Assembly (NCBI GenBank): GCA_038087015.1
Contig: JASBNA010000003.1
Location: forward strand, 2,108,001-2,172,000
Direction of reading: 5' to 3'
DNA: 64,000 bases
Source: Cerrena zonata
Lineage: Eukaryota > Basidiomycota > Agaricomycetes > Polyporales > Cerrenaceae
Each line of letters starts with the position of its first letter. Within the stretch, counting starts at the first letter, position 1. Both the position numbers and the translations under genes were made by a program. Under the pieces are notes generated by a model, which saw only the letters and a list, made by a program, of their open reading frames with translations, did no database searches and was not told where the DNA came from. This document shows positions 1 through 11,176 of the stretch, piece after piece.

Positions 1-1014
1 ACTACCGCGGCGTTCTCTGTTGCGCTCCTTCGCAAGAGGCTAGGCTCGACAAAGTGGTTGTCCCTTTTCTTCCTCGCCATTGGTGTCGGCATTGTTCAAA
101 TCCAATCTACGGCCGGTCATGCTCCTCAACGACCCAACATCCCTGTTGGTAGCGCACATGAATCCGCACCTCTTCACATCCATATCATGAGCCCTCTTAA
201 AGGCTTCGGTGCCGTCACAGCTGCATGCTTTACCTCGGGTCTAGCAGGTGTCTATTTTGAAATGGTGCTCAAGAACTCAAAAGCGGATCTCTGGGTCCGT
301 AACGTCCAGTTATCATTATTTTCGCTTATTCCCGCCGCGCTCCCTGTCATCTTTGAATCTCCCTATCCCCACGCGCCCTGGAACGTATCACAAACTATCT
401 TTAGGAATTTTGGTGGTTGGGCTTGGGCCACGGTGGCTATTCAGGTACTGGGTGGGTTAATTACGGCCATAGTCATCAAGTATTCGGATAATATCTTGAA
501 GGGTTTCGCAACGAGTTTATCGATCGTCCTCTCGTTTTTGGCATCGGTGGCATTATTCGGCTTTAGGATTACTCCCTCGTTCCTCATTGGGTCATCTACC
601 GTGCTGGTAGCCACCTGGATGTATAACCAACCACCTGGGAAGGAGCTCGTGGTCATCCAGAGCGTCATCCCGGCGAACAAGAAGTCCATGTCCTCACTTG
701 GTACTCCCGTCAGTCCCAACGCACCTATCCTCGGCCAATTCCCGTCCCAGAAGAAATCCTCACCGTTCGGCAGTCCGCGAGTATTCGCCACGGCCCTTGG
801 GTTTGGTCGAGATGAGAAACCCGCCTCCTCCGAACCGGAAAACTACTTTGGTCAAACCCTGGATACGTCGAGATACCTGAGCGCCCCGTATGGTTCTCCT
901 TTTCCCTCAAGGACTCCTTCCCCTTGCCCCACCCCGCCCTATATCCCTGGATCTAGACCTCCTTCACGTACACAGACGCCCCAACCTCTGAGTAATCTCA
1001 GACGGTCCTCGTAA
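1..1014 (+). CDS. Nucleotide-sugar transporter (SLC35A / UDP-galactose transporter type), 3' part
   Basis: Golgi or ER membrane antiporter that brings a nucleotide sugar (UDP-galactose or UDP-GlcNAc class) into the lumen for glycosylation. The reading frame is open from base 1, so the N-terminal half lies outside the window. Family hallmarks seen: a KRLGSTKWLSL segment followed by a helix, the FTSGLAGVYFEMVLKNS loop (compare the conserved GVYFEK-type motif), VWVRNVQLSLFS-like residues, and GGLITAIVIKYSDNILKGFA before the last helices. About 120 residues after the final helix are Ser/Pro-rich and probably cytosolic. The remaining part is one uninterrupted exon ending TAA. Family assignment is secure; the exact substrate cannot be read from sequence. 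Confidence 0.88.
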   Translation, partial: TTAAFSVALLRKRLGSTKWLSLFFLAIGVGIVQIQSTAGHAPQRPNIPVGSAHESAPLHIHIMSPLKGFGAVTAACFTSGLAGVYFEMVLKNSKADLWVRNVQLSLFSLIPAALPVIFESPYPHAPWNVSQTIFRNFGGWAWATVAIQVLGGLITAIVIKYSDNILKGFATSLSIVLSFLASVALFGFRITPSFLIGSSTVLVATWMYNQPPGKELVVIQSVIPANKKSMSSLGTPVSPNAPILGQFPSQKKSSPFGSPRVFATALGFGRDEKPASSEPENYFGQTLDTSRYLSAPYGSPFPSRTPSPCPTPPYIPGSRPPSRTQTPQPLSNLRRSS

Positions 1015-1681
1015 TTTGACCTGTACGTTGTGCCTGTGTATTCCAGAGCAACTCCCCTTTTGTGTGAGATCCGAAACTTATTTACTTCAATTACTCTACG
1101 ACCCAGCCTATCTTCACGTCTTTCTACAAACGATACCCGTCATCGTCCCCATCATTGCGCAACAGTGTTTCATCCCATCTCCCTCACGAGCGCCCCTTTT
1201 GCCGCACTCTAATTTGAAAGACTTTTGGTAGTGATAGACAATGTCCCTCCCTCTTTCACCTCGTGTGTGTTACGAAATCTAACTACCAATTTCTTTTCTT
1301 GTTCAATATTCGAACTTTTTGTTGCATCTTACATACCTTCTTCATCCATAACGAATATTCTTACGTACGTGCCTACTCTGCCACAACGGTTTGACTACTG
1401 TTGTTGTATGTGTTTGGTATTCACTTCCACTCCTTGGAGTTTAGAGTTAGATATGGTAGTTATACTTCCCTGTAATTGCCTCTTGCTTTCTTGAGGTCCA
1501 CAGAAGATACCCATGTCAGATATCAATCCCAAATTTATTTCCTCCTAAGACTGTGATAGCTACTTCCATCCCGCTTTTACGTCGCATCCTGAATTCAATT
1601 GATCACGAACTTGAACTTTCTTTTTCATTAAGCGCCCATGCAGTTCTTCACAATTTTGGAAGCGCTCATTCCTGTAGAAAG
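1015..1681. other. Intergenic region, transporter 3' side to GRC3 promoter
   Basis: This stretch between two + strand genes holds the 3' untranslated part of the transporter and the upstream region of GRC3. It is pyrimidine-rich on the + strand around 1140-1350. Only short open frames without family resemblance are present. An in-frame non-ATG extension of GRC3 runs back to about 1553, but the ATG at 1682 fits the family N-terminus better. Confidence 0.6.
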
Positions 1682-4170
1682 ATGCTGAGTGCGGTTGCAG
1701 CACGAAAAGCTCGCCTCCAAGGCCAGGGGGTTCCAGAACGGCAAGAGACACCTGCTACAAGGTCATCTTCACACTCACCTCCCCCTCAATCCCGAGGTCC
1801 CTCAAAGTCAAAGCGAAAGCAAGATGATGTCGGTACATCAAAACCGACATCCCAAAAGAAGAGGAAACGGGCTCATCAAGAGACGAGGAATGGAAAGGCC
1901 TCGCGGTATTTTCAGCAAGCTCGGGATGATCCCCTGAAAAACCAAGATGACTTAATTGTACTCGACGAATCCTCTGACGAGGATGACGCTTCGGATGCGT
2001 TATCACTAGACGAAGCTAGTTCGGACGAAGAGGGTCCATCTATTTCCTTCCTCCCTTCCACGCCAGCTCCTCACAAAAATAGGCGGGCGTGGTCCCCAAG
2101 CACACCATTCGAGTCATCAAATGATGTCATTTCTAGGGAACCTAACTTGTGGCCGCTAGACGGACCATTATCCACTTTCCAACCTATCCCTGAAACCAAC
2201 GTTTTCTATCTGTCGTCAGAGGATACATTGACTGCCACCGGTGCATCGCATTCTGCTGCGTCTGTCGTTATTTTGAAACCACAGGAACGACTAGCTTTAC
2301 TTGGGACTTACAAACTTTTTGTTTTACGTGGATCTGTAACTCTGGCCGGAGTGCTCCTTCATTCATCGCCTCATGGGCATGATGTATTTGCTCCTCGATC
2401 CTCTCCCATACCGGTGCTAGAACCTCTCTCGCCCGTGGATAGGCCATCCGAGATCCTTCTCGAACTTCCTCCGAGAATAAGGACAGTCGTGGAACAAGCT
2501 GAAACGGCACTTATCCTGCAAGAGCTGCATACTGGTGTATCGGGTCTAGGAAAAGTACACGGCTTGTTCGAGAAGAATTTTGAGCCGCTGAAATGGCAAG
2601 ATCTCGATTCAACGTCTCCGCTTGGGTTGCAGGGCGTTCAAAATGTATGATTTTTCATTATTCATTACGCTTTTGAAAAGCAAATGTATTGAACTATTCA
2701 TATTGTTAGCTCACTCGACAGTCGAATGACATTTCTCCGATGATCGTTCCAGCCTCATGGGAGGCTGCGTTTGACTCTATTGAACGAAAGTCTGAATCAG
2801 CCGGGAGATGCATTTACCTCGTCAAAGGTGCGAAGAAGTCAGGGAAAAGTACCTTTGCAAGAACGTTATTGAACCGCCTGGCGTTACGGTAAGTGTCTCC
2901 GACCTCATCGTGGGAGTCATTTCAATCTGATAGATATCATTTTGGCAGTTATCGTTACGTCGCGTTTTTAGAAAGCGATCTTGGTCAATCTGAGTTCACT
3001 CCCGGCGGTACAGTTGCTCTGAATATTATGTCAAATCCAGTCTTTGGTTAGTAGCAAATACTCTTCTCCCGCGTAGCGCCTTTTTCAAATTTGAAAACCA
3101 TAGGTCCCCCATTCACACATCCCAGCATACCGTATCAATCCCATTACATTGGCGATACGTCACCGCGGTCGTCGCCCACACATTACATTGACGCTATCCG
3201 TGCGCTCTTACAAACCTACGAAATGGATGTACAACATACCGGATTAACTAATGACAGCGGCGAGAACCAGGACGGTCGTGTTGTCGATACTGTACCACTG
3301 GTAATTAACACTATGGGCTGGACGAAGGGATTGGGAGCCGACCTAACAAACCAGATTCACGACATTCTTCTTCCCTCCATGATCTTCGAATTTCCCGGTC
3401 CGATATTTGAAGACTTCCCTGCTGGTAGGACACCGGTATCAAACCATTCCGACAACATTCATGTGTTAGAACCCATACCCCCCAGCTTGACAACCCCCAA
3501 ACACTCAGCGGCTGACCTCCGACAATTATCCACCCTATCCTACTTCCATGCAGTCTTTCCGGCCACGGCATCCTCTAAAAGTATCCCCAGTGTTTCTGCG
3601 ATGACGTGGAACACGGCTTTGCCGCTATGTGCTCAGGTCCCTTATCAACTTGACGTATCGAAGGGCCTTGATATGATCTCTCTGACGGGAACGGGGTCAG
3701 AAGATGTTATTCCTTCAGAAGTGTTTCGAGTTCTGAACGGAGCAGTTGTTGGCCTAGTATCATGTGAACCAGATAGCTTGGAAGTAAATGAGCAACCGAA
3801 CGGTGATGAAGACACGTTTGCACGGATTCCATATTCTCAAGGTTCATCACCGCCTGCACCCTCAACTTCGACATGTCACGGACTTGCGCTCATACGTTCG
3901 ATAACCTCTCCGTCATCTGATGATGCAACTCAGCTACAGCTTCTGACGCCTATACCACCGGTATTGCTTACCTCCGCATCCCCACGGGTCATTGTGAAGG
4001 GAGGAATGGAGCTACCCATTTGGGGCTTCTTGGATTTCCGAAATGGCGACGCTCGAGTAGCTGGAATTCCAAAAGGGAAAGTACCTTACTTGAAGTGGGG
4101 CAAGGGAGAAGGACTGGGTGGCGAGAAGCGTAGAACAAGGAGGAATTTGATGAGGAAGGGACAATCGTAG
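1682..4170 (+). CDS. GRC3: Polynucleotide 5'-hydroxyl kinase Grc3/NOL9
   Basis: Nucleolar kinase that phosphorylates the 5'-OH end made by Las1 during ITS2 removal from pre-rRNA, and also acts in Pol I termination. Four exons fit the frame: 1682-2644, about 2710-2888, 2949-3046 and 3104-4170, each joined at GT...AG. The ATG at 1682 begins MLSAVAARKARLQ, a typical fungal Grc3 start, followed by a basic and acidic low-complexity arm. The P-loop GAKKSGKST lies in exon 2 and ESDLGQSEFTPGG, the Walker B-like D-x-GQ segment, in exon 3. The last exon has the VINTMGWTKGLGADL block. The acceptor of intron 1 could be at 2709 or 2721, which changes four residues. Length is normal. Confidence 0.93.
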
Positions 4171-4407
4171 TTTGAAATATTCTAGTTTATTATGCACAAC
4201 TACGTTTTCCTTCCTTGGACTGACATCAATTTTCGGATGTTTCCGATGTATACACTCAGAAGCACTTGCTCGTTATGGTTATTTCACCACCGCCACCATA
4301 TCTTGGTTAGCAACTGTTTGACGCAAGCCTGCATTCTGAATCTTGACATCAATAACTGGTATTTGGATATACAATTTACTTCTCACACATTAGGTACACC
4401 GTGAACA

Positions 4408-5586
4408 ATGTCCATTGACCTAGAATGGAACAGACTAGATTCATCTCTAGCTTCGTCCTTAATCGACGCTCTAAACAGGCAGCTAGCTAACACAGCGCGA
4501 CCCTCATTCATCGGACCTGTTGAGATCACTTCTCTTGACTTTGGTACAACGCCACCCGATGTGGAGCTCGTTGACCTCCGTGACATATACCGTGACTTCC
4601 TCGAAGATGATGAAGAGGAGGAAGCCGAGAAGGATCCAATAAAAGTCACGGAGGGCCCTGAAGGAGAGGATGAAGACGGGTTCGAATGGGTGTCTCGCAA
4701 AGCCGCTAGATCACACACCTTACCGGAAGAAATTCCTGCGTATTCCTTGTTACACCCGCACATGCGGTATGGCCCGGGAAGGCCACAGGATATGTTCGCG
4801 TCCACGCCTTCCCTGCGGTCACCGAGGGATATGTGGAATCCAGCGCTGTCAAATTTAGCAGAACTTAGGCCAACATATCCTTATTCATCAGGCTATGCTT
4901 CCCCTATGTTTCGTTCGATGACGGCTGCTGCGGCTGCGTTTCGACCACCACTTTCGCAATCACCTATGCCTATCTCGACTCCAGAGAAGGTCTCTGGCTC
5001 AGAGTCAGAGGAACCTCCCGCGGGACCTGGCCCTCAGACTCACCCAAACTTACAAGTCCATTTACATATTTCCTGGCACTCTAATCTTCGTCTCACGTTC
5101 ACGACATCCCTCCTTATCAACTACCCATCGCCAATGTTTATGTCCCTCCCCATCAAACTTTCGGTCACGGGTCTTCTCTTCGATGGCGAGGTTGTGGTGG
5201 GATATGAAGGCGAACGGCGCCGCATTCACCTGTGCATAGTCGACGACTTAGATCTGTACTGCCCACTTGGAACAGACCGCCCAAAACGCGAACGCGATCG
5301 TGATACTCCATCATCCAGTGGCACACCTCCAGATGATGACGACATTACACCGGATTCGATTCATACCATGCACACGCGCACACGGCAGAATAAACCTCTC
5401 CCCGTGGGGCAGAGGTTACTGCCCTCGATTGATATCGAGAGCGAGATCGGGCAAGCCGATAAACATGTGTTAAAAAATGTTACCCGTGTGGAGAGATTCA
5501 TTCAGGATGTCATCCGTAAAACCGTCGAAGAGGAGCTCGTATTTCCAAATTTCCATACATTGGTCCTACCTGATGCCGAGTCGTGA
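4408..5586 (+). CDS. MDM12: Mitochondrial distribution and morphology protein 12 (ERMES subunit, SMP domain)
   Basis: Cytosolic subunit of the ER-mitochondria encounter structure. With Mmm1 and Mdm34 it moves phospholipids between ER and mitochondrial outer membrane. The gene is a single 392-codon exon. The family N-terminus MSIDLEWNRLD, the PSFIGPVEITSLDFGTTPPD block and the closing segment RVERFIQDVIRKTVEEELVFP are all present. The middle carries an acidic run (about residues 68-85) and a low-complexity Pro/Ser insert, both usual in basidiomycete Mdm12. The SMP domain thus spans nearly the whole chain. It lies head-to-tail about 240 bp after GRC3. Confidence 0.95.
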   Translation: MSIDLEWNRLDSSLASSLIDALNRQLANTARPSFIGPVEITSLDFGTTPPDVELVDLRDIYRDFLEDDEEEEAEKDPIKVTEGPEGEDEDGFEWVSRKAARSHTLPEEIPAYSLLHPHMRYGPGRPQDMFASTPSLRSPRDMWNPALSNLAELRPTYPYSSGYASPMFRSMTAAAAAFRPPLSQSPMPISTPEKVSGSESEEPPAGPGPQTHPNLQVHLHISWHSNLRLTFTTSLLINYPSPMFMSLPIKLSVTGLLFDGEVVVGYEGERRRIHLCIVDDLDLYCPLGTDRPKRERDRDTPSSSGTPPDDDDITPDSIHTMHTRTRQNKPLPVGQRLLPSIDIESEIGQADKHVLKNVTRVERFIQDVIRKTVEEELVFPNFHTLVLPDAES

Positions 5587-6278
5587 AGCTGGATGATCCA
5601 CCTTGGATCCGCTTGTTAGCAAATTTCTTGCATGCGAGAACAATCGGATAACTAGTGAGTTTGACAGGCTCTGGTCATTCAAACTTATCTCACAACATCT
5701 CCGTATAGTTACAGCATTTCCTACCACATGTGTGACTTGTAAGAGGGTCCCAGACAGCGTTTAGTCAACGTAGAAGGGGGGTCTTGATAGGGCCGCAGGA
5801 CGAAACTGTATCGCTCTAGGTGTACCCCATACTGCCAATACACTGACGGGGGTAGACGGCAGTTTCAGCATTGTAGAATATGTAATGAGTCAAGAACCGC
5901 AACCGCAATAACAATATCCCGCCACGGTAGTATCCCAGCACGCCATGTCAAACATTTCATCGAAAAAAAGCTTTTTGTTTCATTACGGGACACGAATATA
6001 GTCCATGATGTAGGTAGTAGTATGTCACAAGAATGGAGTTGCTTTGTGTTAATTAAAAATCGGGGAGTAAGAAACAAACCTAAAACCGACAGTAAAATTC
6101 CCATTGAATGTACAATGTCCAAGAAACCGCCACCAGTATCTCACCAAATAATGTGAAGTCAGTTCATACAAATCAGGCATGAGCGAAACGATATTAGAGC
6201 CCTGCTCCATGTGGGTCCTTGTTCGAAACAAATCAAGATAGACTAGGTCCGAATACTAAGCGAACAATGCGAACACAC
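5587..6278. other. Convergent intergenic region
   Basis: About 690 bp between the ends of MDM12 (+) and the guanylyltransferase gene (-). It should hold both 3' untranslated regions. No ORF with family resemblance, no tRNA-like fold and no long repeat was noticed. Confidence 0.6.
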
Positions 6279-8003
6279 TTAGAGGAGGCTGTTGAAGCCG
6301 GATTCTCGGCACCTTTTCACGAGCTTTTTGACTTCTTGTGATCGGGCGCGAGTGGTAACGAGGAGAGTGTCAGGCATATCAACAATAACAAGATCGTCGA
6401 CACCCAACATGGTGACAAGTCGCCCTGATCCCGGCACGACGATACCACCGGCGACTTGTTCGGTCAAAACTGAAGAATAAATTATTTATGAGTAAGGTTC
6501 AATTATACGACGTTGATAGATGGATAACCTACCCAAAGAGTTATCACCGAGAACACGGGGTTGATTGGCTTCTGCTGGGAGCAGATCGGCGAGCGACGAG
6601 AAATCACCAACATCATCCCAACCTATAATAAGATATGAGTCAGTAACCGAGAAAGAAGGTTTACGATCCGGATAGAACTGACCGAATGTAGCAGGTACAA
6701 CGGCAACTCTACGGTCCAGAGCAGCAGGCTCGGCAACAGCATGATCAATAGCGATCTTCTCCAAAGTCGGCCAGACCTCTTCCAAAACCTTTGCTCTGAG
6801 GTTTTCATCATCCCAAGCAGCACCAATCTTCTCCAAACCCTCCGCAAGCTCGGGTTTGTACTCCCGAAGGAGTTGCAACAAGAAGGTAGCCTTTGTAACG
6901 AACATACCAGCGTTCCAGCGGTAGTTACCGGTCTTAATGTACGCAGCGGCAGTTCGTGCATCAGGCTTCTCCTTGAAGCTCCCACATAGACGTGCGTTTG
7001 GTGCTCCCTCCAAACCCAATTTCTCACCAAGACGAACATAACCGAATCCAGTACTCGGGTGCGAAGGAGCGATACCGATAGTAACAAGATAATCCTTCTT
7101 TGCGACTTCGACGGCTTCAGCAACAGCTGCCAGGAAGGCATCGTCACCTGAAATCATGTGGTCTGCAGCAAAAGATCCAATAATAGCTTCTGGGTCGCGT
7201 CTAGCGAGAACGGCCGCTGCAAGACCGATGGCGGCCATAGAATCCTTTGCACTAGGCTCGGTGAAGAGGTTGTGGGAAAAGAGATCAGGAAGTTGTTCGT
7301 TGATACTCAAGACGTGAGCTGGACCTGCAACAATAGTTGTTCGCGCTGCTGAAGTCAGAGGAATAAGACGATCCCATGTTGCTTGGATGAGGGATCTGCC
7401 TTTAAGGGTGAGATCGAGAAGGAATTTAGGGTGTCCCTCTCGCGAGAGTGGCCAAAGGCGAGTTCCTGCACCACCAGCAGGAATTACGACATAGAATCCA
7501 GGGATCTCGCGGATACCGAATGGGAACGCAGTCAGTGAATTGTCACTGAGAGGCGATGGAACATAGATGCTAGGGGGCACTGCGAGCGCTGGTATCGAGT
7601 TGGGTGTGAGGAAAGGAGATTTGCCTCTCAATTGAGGACTGCCTGGAGCAGGTGTGTTCCAGCCAGTGCCAAATCTGGAGCCGTTATTCTAATACATATT
7701 TTGTGCTTGTTAGTTGTGAATGGTAGTATAAACGTCGCGTAAATGACGTACATGAAGGCCTTCTTTGATCTGACGCTCAAGACTAGCATTGGCTTGACGG
7801 AGTTCATGACATTCAGCTCTCAACTCGCCGATCTCAATATGCTACAAGTAAAATAGAATACATGTCACGACCTCCATTCAAGAACACATCCGAATATCGT
7901 GACTGACCGACTTGTGGACTGCATCCATAATTTGCTTGAACATATACTCGACTCCGAGACCATTTCCTTGCACCGGGACACCCTGAGTTGAGTAAGAAGC
8001 CAT
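6279..8003 (-). CDS. Mannose-1-phosphate guanylyltransferase, bacterial ManC type, with N-terminal coiled-coil extension
   Basis: Predicted to make GDP-mannose from mannose-1-phosphate and GTP. Four exons fit: 8003-7908, 7841-7752, 7688-6533 and 6469-6279, about 510 residues. The first two small exons encode a roughly 60-residue helical, heptad-like arm (IEIGELRAECHELRQANASL) not found in bacterial enzymes. The catalytic part starts with the pyrophosphorylase signature GGAGTRLWPLSR and has FAADHMISGDDAF, GFGYVRLGEK, FKEKPDARTA, RWNAGMF, IDHAVAE and WDDVGDFSSL. These follow ManC and differ from the fungal Psa1/Mpg1 enzyme, which starts with GGYGTRLRPLT. The C-terminus is a short beta-rich tail without a phosphomannose-isomerase cupin. 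Transfer from a bacterium, probably an actinobacterium, is inferred from remembered resemblance. Confidence 0.85.
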
Positions 8004-8671
8004 GGCTGGTAGTAATGAGGGGAACTGATGTTGGGTGGGTATAAACGAACGCTTGTGAGTCTGTGTCGGATTAAAGGAGGAATAAGAGGGAAAAGAGAGG
8101 AGTGTCGACGTGTCGGTTCTTGTCCGAGCTGGAATCTTGCCAGACGGCCGCTTCTACGCTCTTAACGTCGGCGCTTCCATCCTGTCGGCTACGTCCGCAC
8201 GTTCTCGCTTGGGCAGCTCTTCAAGATCACATCCTACCCTCGAAGATTCCCATCAGGAACAATCTATTGCGCCTTGGTCTTAATGAACACCACCCTCGTT
8301 TTAACGACGGAGTAGATTTTTTGAATATTGCGATAAGTTTTGTTTTGCGCAATTCCTGAAAACGTGGTGTCCTGGCACTCGGTAGTAAACAACTCAAGCC
8401 GGCGCATAACATCTTCTGACGTACAGTGACGGCGAGTAATGTCCGACATATCGTCTCAAGTTCAAGTCTAAAAGCTTCTAGGTCAGTGCGTATCGGAGGC
8501 AATTCGAGCAACCGGCGATCTACACCGTGCTGCGATTGCCTACAGATATGGATGCGCCGGGGCAGAGAGTCCGTATCGGGAATAGCTACAATACATTATA
8601 CGCTCCGAAATACAAAATGACTGACAAAAAAGATACAGACGGATAAGAAACACCTACAAAGCAGTACTCGG
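8004..8671. other. Intergenic region with a weak unassigned minus-strand ORF pair
   Basis: This region separates the 3' end of ELP3 from the start of the guanylyltransferase gene, both on -. On - an open frame from about 8585 reads ...LPPIRTDLEAFRLELETICR. A donor of form GTACGT at about 8434 and an acceptor near 8387 would join it in phase to TFSGIAQNKTYRNIQKIYS, ending TAG at about 8264. No credible start codon is present upstream and the product is not recognised. It may be a small gene, a relic, or chance. Confidence 0.3.
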
Positions 8672-10837
8672 TCATACAAGAGATTTCGACATATACGGAC
8701 CATCCAACTCATAGCCAAGCCGACGATAGTAATCCCGGGTGCCAACACCTGCAATTCACAATGAGTATCTTGATGTCATGCAAACAAACGTGTCCGCTTC
8801 ACATACCTGAAATGACGGCCAACTTAACGCTACCATGCTCCTCCCGAGCTATTCGCTCAGCCTCCTCCATCAACAATGTGCCAAATCCCTAGAAACAATC
8901 ACCAGATCAGATCAAGCACTCACGAACATGTATAGCAAATCTGCGGAAGCCCAGAAATCGAGCAACGTACTTGATGTTGGAATTTGGTGGGATCACGTCC
9001 GTGTACGGGAACAGCTGTTCCGTACACATGGAGCTCCCGCACGATACTGCATCCACCTTCCGGTCTTCTTACTAATTCAGGGCGGAAGGTTCCCTCATCT
9101 GAACATTTGCGAAGTCGAAGCAGTCCGATCAAGATGTCTCGCTCGGGGTCTTCGTAGGAAAGGAAGGTTTCCCAGCCTCCGTTGGCAGTGTAGTCGCGAC
9201 GAAGGAGTTCGACAGATTCTGGTCGAACTTTGTGATGTATCTCATGGATCTAGATGATGTCGTGTCAGAAAAGAATCTTTTAGGTGTGTTCTTGATTGCC
9301 TTTACTTACACCAACTTCGCGGAATCGCACATCACGACATTCCGCACCGAAGTCCTTCATCCGGTTTAGTGCAAGTTCCCGTAAATTACCAGAGTTCTCG
9401 CAACCACTGGTAACAAGTGGTAGAGGGATATCTCTGTGAAACAACTAATATCAACATTATAGTAGGTATCAATAAATGTTGACCAAACAAACCTTTGAAC
9501 CCGGTAAACCCTAGTCCAAGGAGGAACCAACGCCAGTACCCTCGCTACAACGTCGACGAGCACATTTGGCGTATAATTTTTATACCTGCCGGTTCTCCAC
9601 AATTCATACAGCCCAGTACCTCGAATGACCAAGGTAGGATAAATTTTCAGACCATCACTCCTAAATGCAGGGTTCTCGAAATATTCCTTGAATTGTTCCA
9701 AGTCACGTTCGACTCCGACGTTGGGTAGATCGGGCATCATATGTGCGACAACTTTAAAACCTGCATCTTTGGCTAGATGGAAGGATTCTGAAACGGCTCG
9801 AACGGTGTGTCCACGATTCGTATCTCGGGCAACATCTTCGTAAACAGATTGTACACCAATTTCAAGACGTGTGCAGCCATAACGAAGCATTTGACTAGAA
9901 CTCAAATGTCACGATTTTGATAACAAGATATTAGGGGTAGGACATACCTCAAATGAGGTCTGAGGCAATAATCTGGCCGTGTTTCGATAGTAATACCGAT
10001 AGCCTTCGATTTACTCTGTTCTGAAAACCGCACGGCTTCATCTACATCGAACCCAGTAAACCCTGATAGCGCATTATGGAGTTGGGCAATGAACTTGTTT
10101 CGATACTCTTCGGGCATACTCATGAAGGTACCACCCATGACGATGAATTCGACCTGCGTAAGAGTTGAATACATGGGATTTAAGGGACAGGGAATGTGAA
10201 AATTGTAAAGCAGAAGTTCGTACCTTGTCCACGTTGTGACCAAGACTTTTCAGCTGCTCCACTCGCCCTCTTGTCTGTTCGTATGGATCATATCGTGCAC
10301 GGATAGCCCGCATACTTGTTGGTTCGTATCCTGTATAACTTTGCGTGCTATAATCGAAGTCGGAGTCTGGTCCACCGGGACAGTATACACAAATATTCCC
10401 AGTCATAGCGATATGCGGACACCGATGTGGTTTGCACATTACAGCGACAACAGCAATCTATTAAAAATGCCTGAGATCAGAATGTCAGGGTTTGACTTAA
10501 AGATGACCAATGCGCACACCACTAGCAGTTCTGATTGGTCTGGCCTTCAGTTTTGGCAACAACGCCTTCTTATAATCATCTGGAATCGCACTGATGATAT
10601 CTACAAGCCGAGGTACCCCTCCGAACCCAAACTTCTTGCTCATTTTTGCTCGGAGTTCGTTGAGGGAAACCGTTTGGTTGGAATCATGGGCCTTAATGAG
10701 TTCAGCTGCAATACCTGCAGTGACTCGTAGGAGTTGTTCGGCTTGGGAAGGGCCTATCTTTGCACAGTATAAATCTTTGTGCTAGACATTAACCGTAAGA
10801 TGTTGCACGAACCGTCGGTTTTTGTCCGTTGGACCAT
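8672..10837 (-). CDS. ELP3: Elongator complex catalytic subunit Elp3 (radical SAM / GNAT tRNA modifier)
   Basis: Catalytic subunit of Elongator, which installs the carboxymethyl group on wobble uridine of tRNAs. The radical-SAM part has the Cys cluster in [20 protein letters not shown], then [36 protein letters not shown] and [20 protein letters not shown]. The GNAT-like acetyl-CoA domain gives [27 protein letters not shown] and [20 protein letters not shown]. The stop is at 8672. About nine introns interrupt it. The start is the least certain point: ATG at 10837 gives only eight codons before a putative intron of about 38 bp, after which the frame continues [16 protein letters not shown]. 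It is divergent from the apyrase gene. Confidence 0.95.
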
Positions 10838-11176
10838 TTTGAGAGTAATAGATCGTTCAATTTCTATCTAGTCGTGACGTTTTCGTATCGTTTCTGGTCG
10901 GCAAAGTGTAATCGGAAATGGAATTCGGAAACAAAGTGAGTGAAAGTGATCAAGCAATCACGGTGCATGAATTTGTTGTGACGGGTGTAACAAGGACCCA
11001 TATCGGGGCAGTGCATCACCCAAATAGGAGCTTTCTCCGTCACGTCATCTTCGTCACACATCCCAATTCATTTCCTCTACTCAACACCGTCGTTCGCGTT
11101 CTCGACGTACTCAAACACGTCCCGAGAAGCTAACGTGTAGGGAACCCTTTGATAAACACTCTGACTCATGCAATAA
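10838..11176. promoter_or_regulatory. Divergent promoter region, ELP3 / apyrase
   Basis: A 339-bp interval lies between two divergent start codons and must hold both promoters. No clear TATA box or repeated operator was noticed. A 71-codon open frame at 10918-11133 (+) shows no family resemblance and is taken as chance. Confidence 0.5.

Noticed and set aside
1553..1681. N-terminal extension of GRC3 from a non-ATG start
   Set aside because: The ATG at 1682 gives the usual fungal Grc3 N-terminus and the extension looks like leader sequence.
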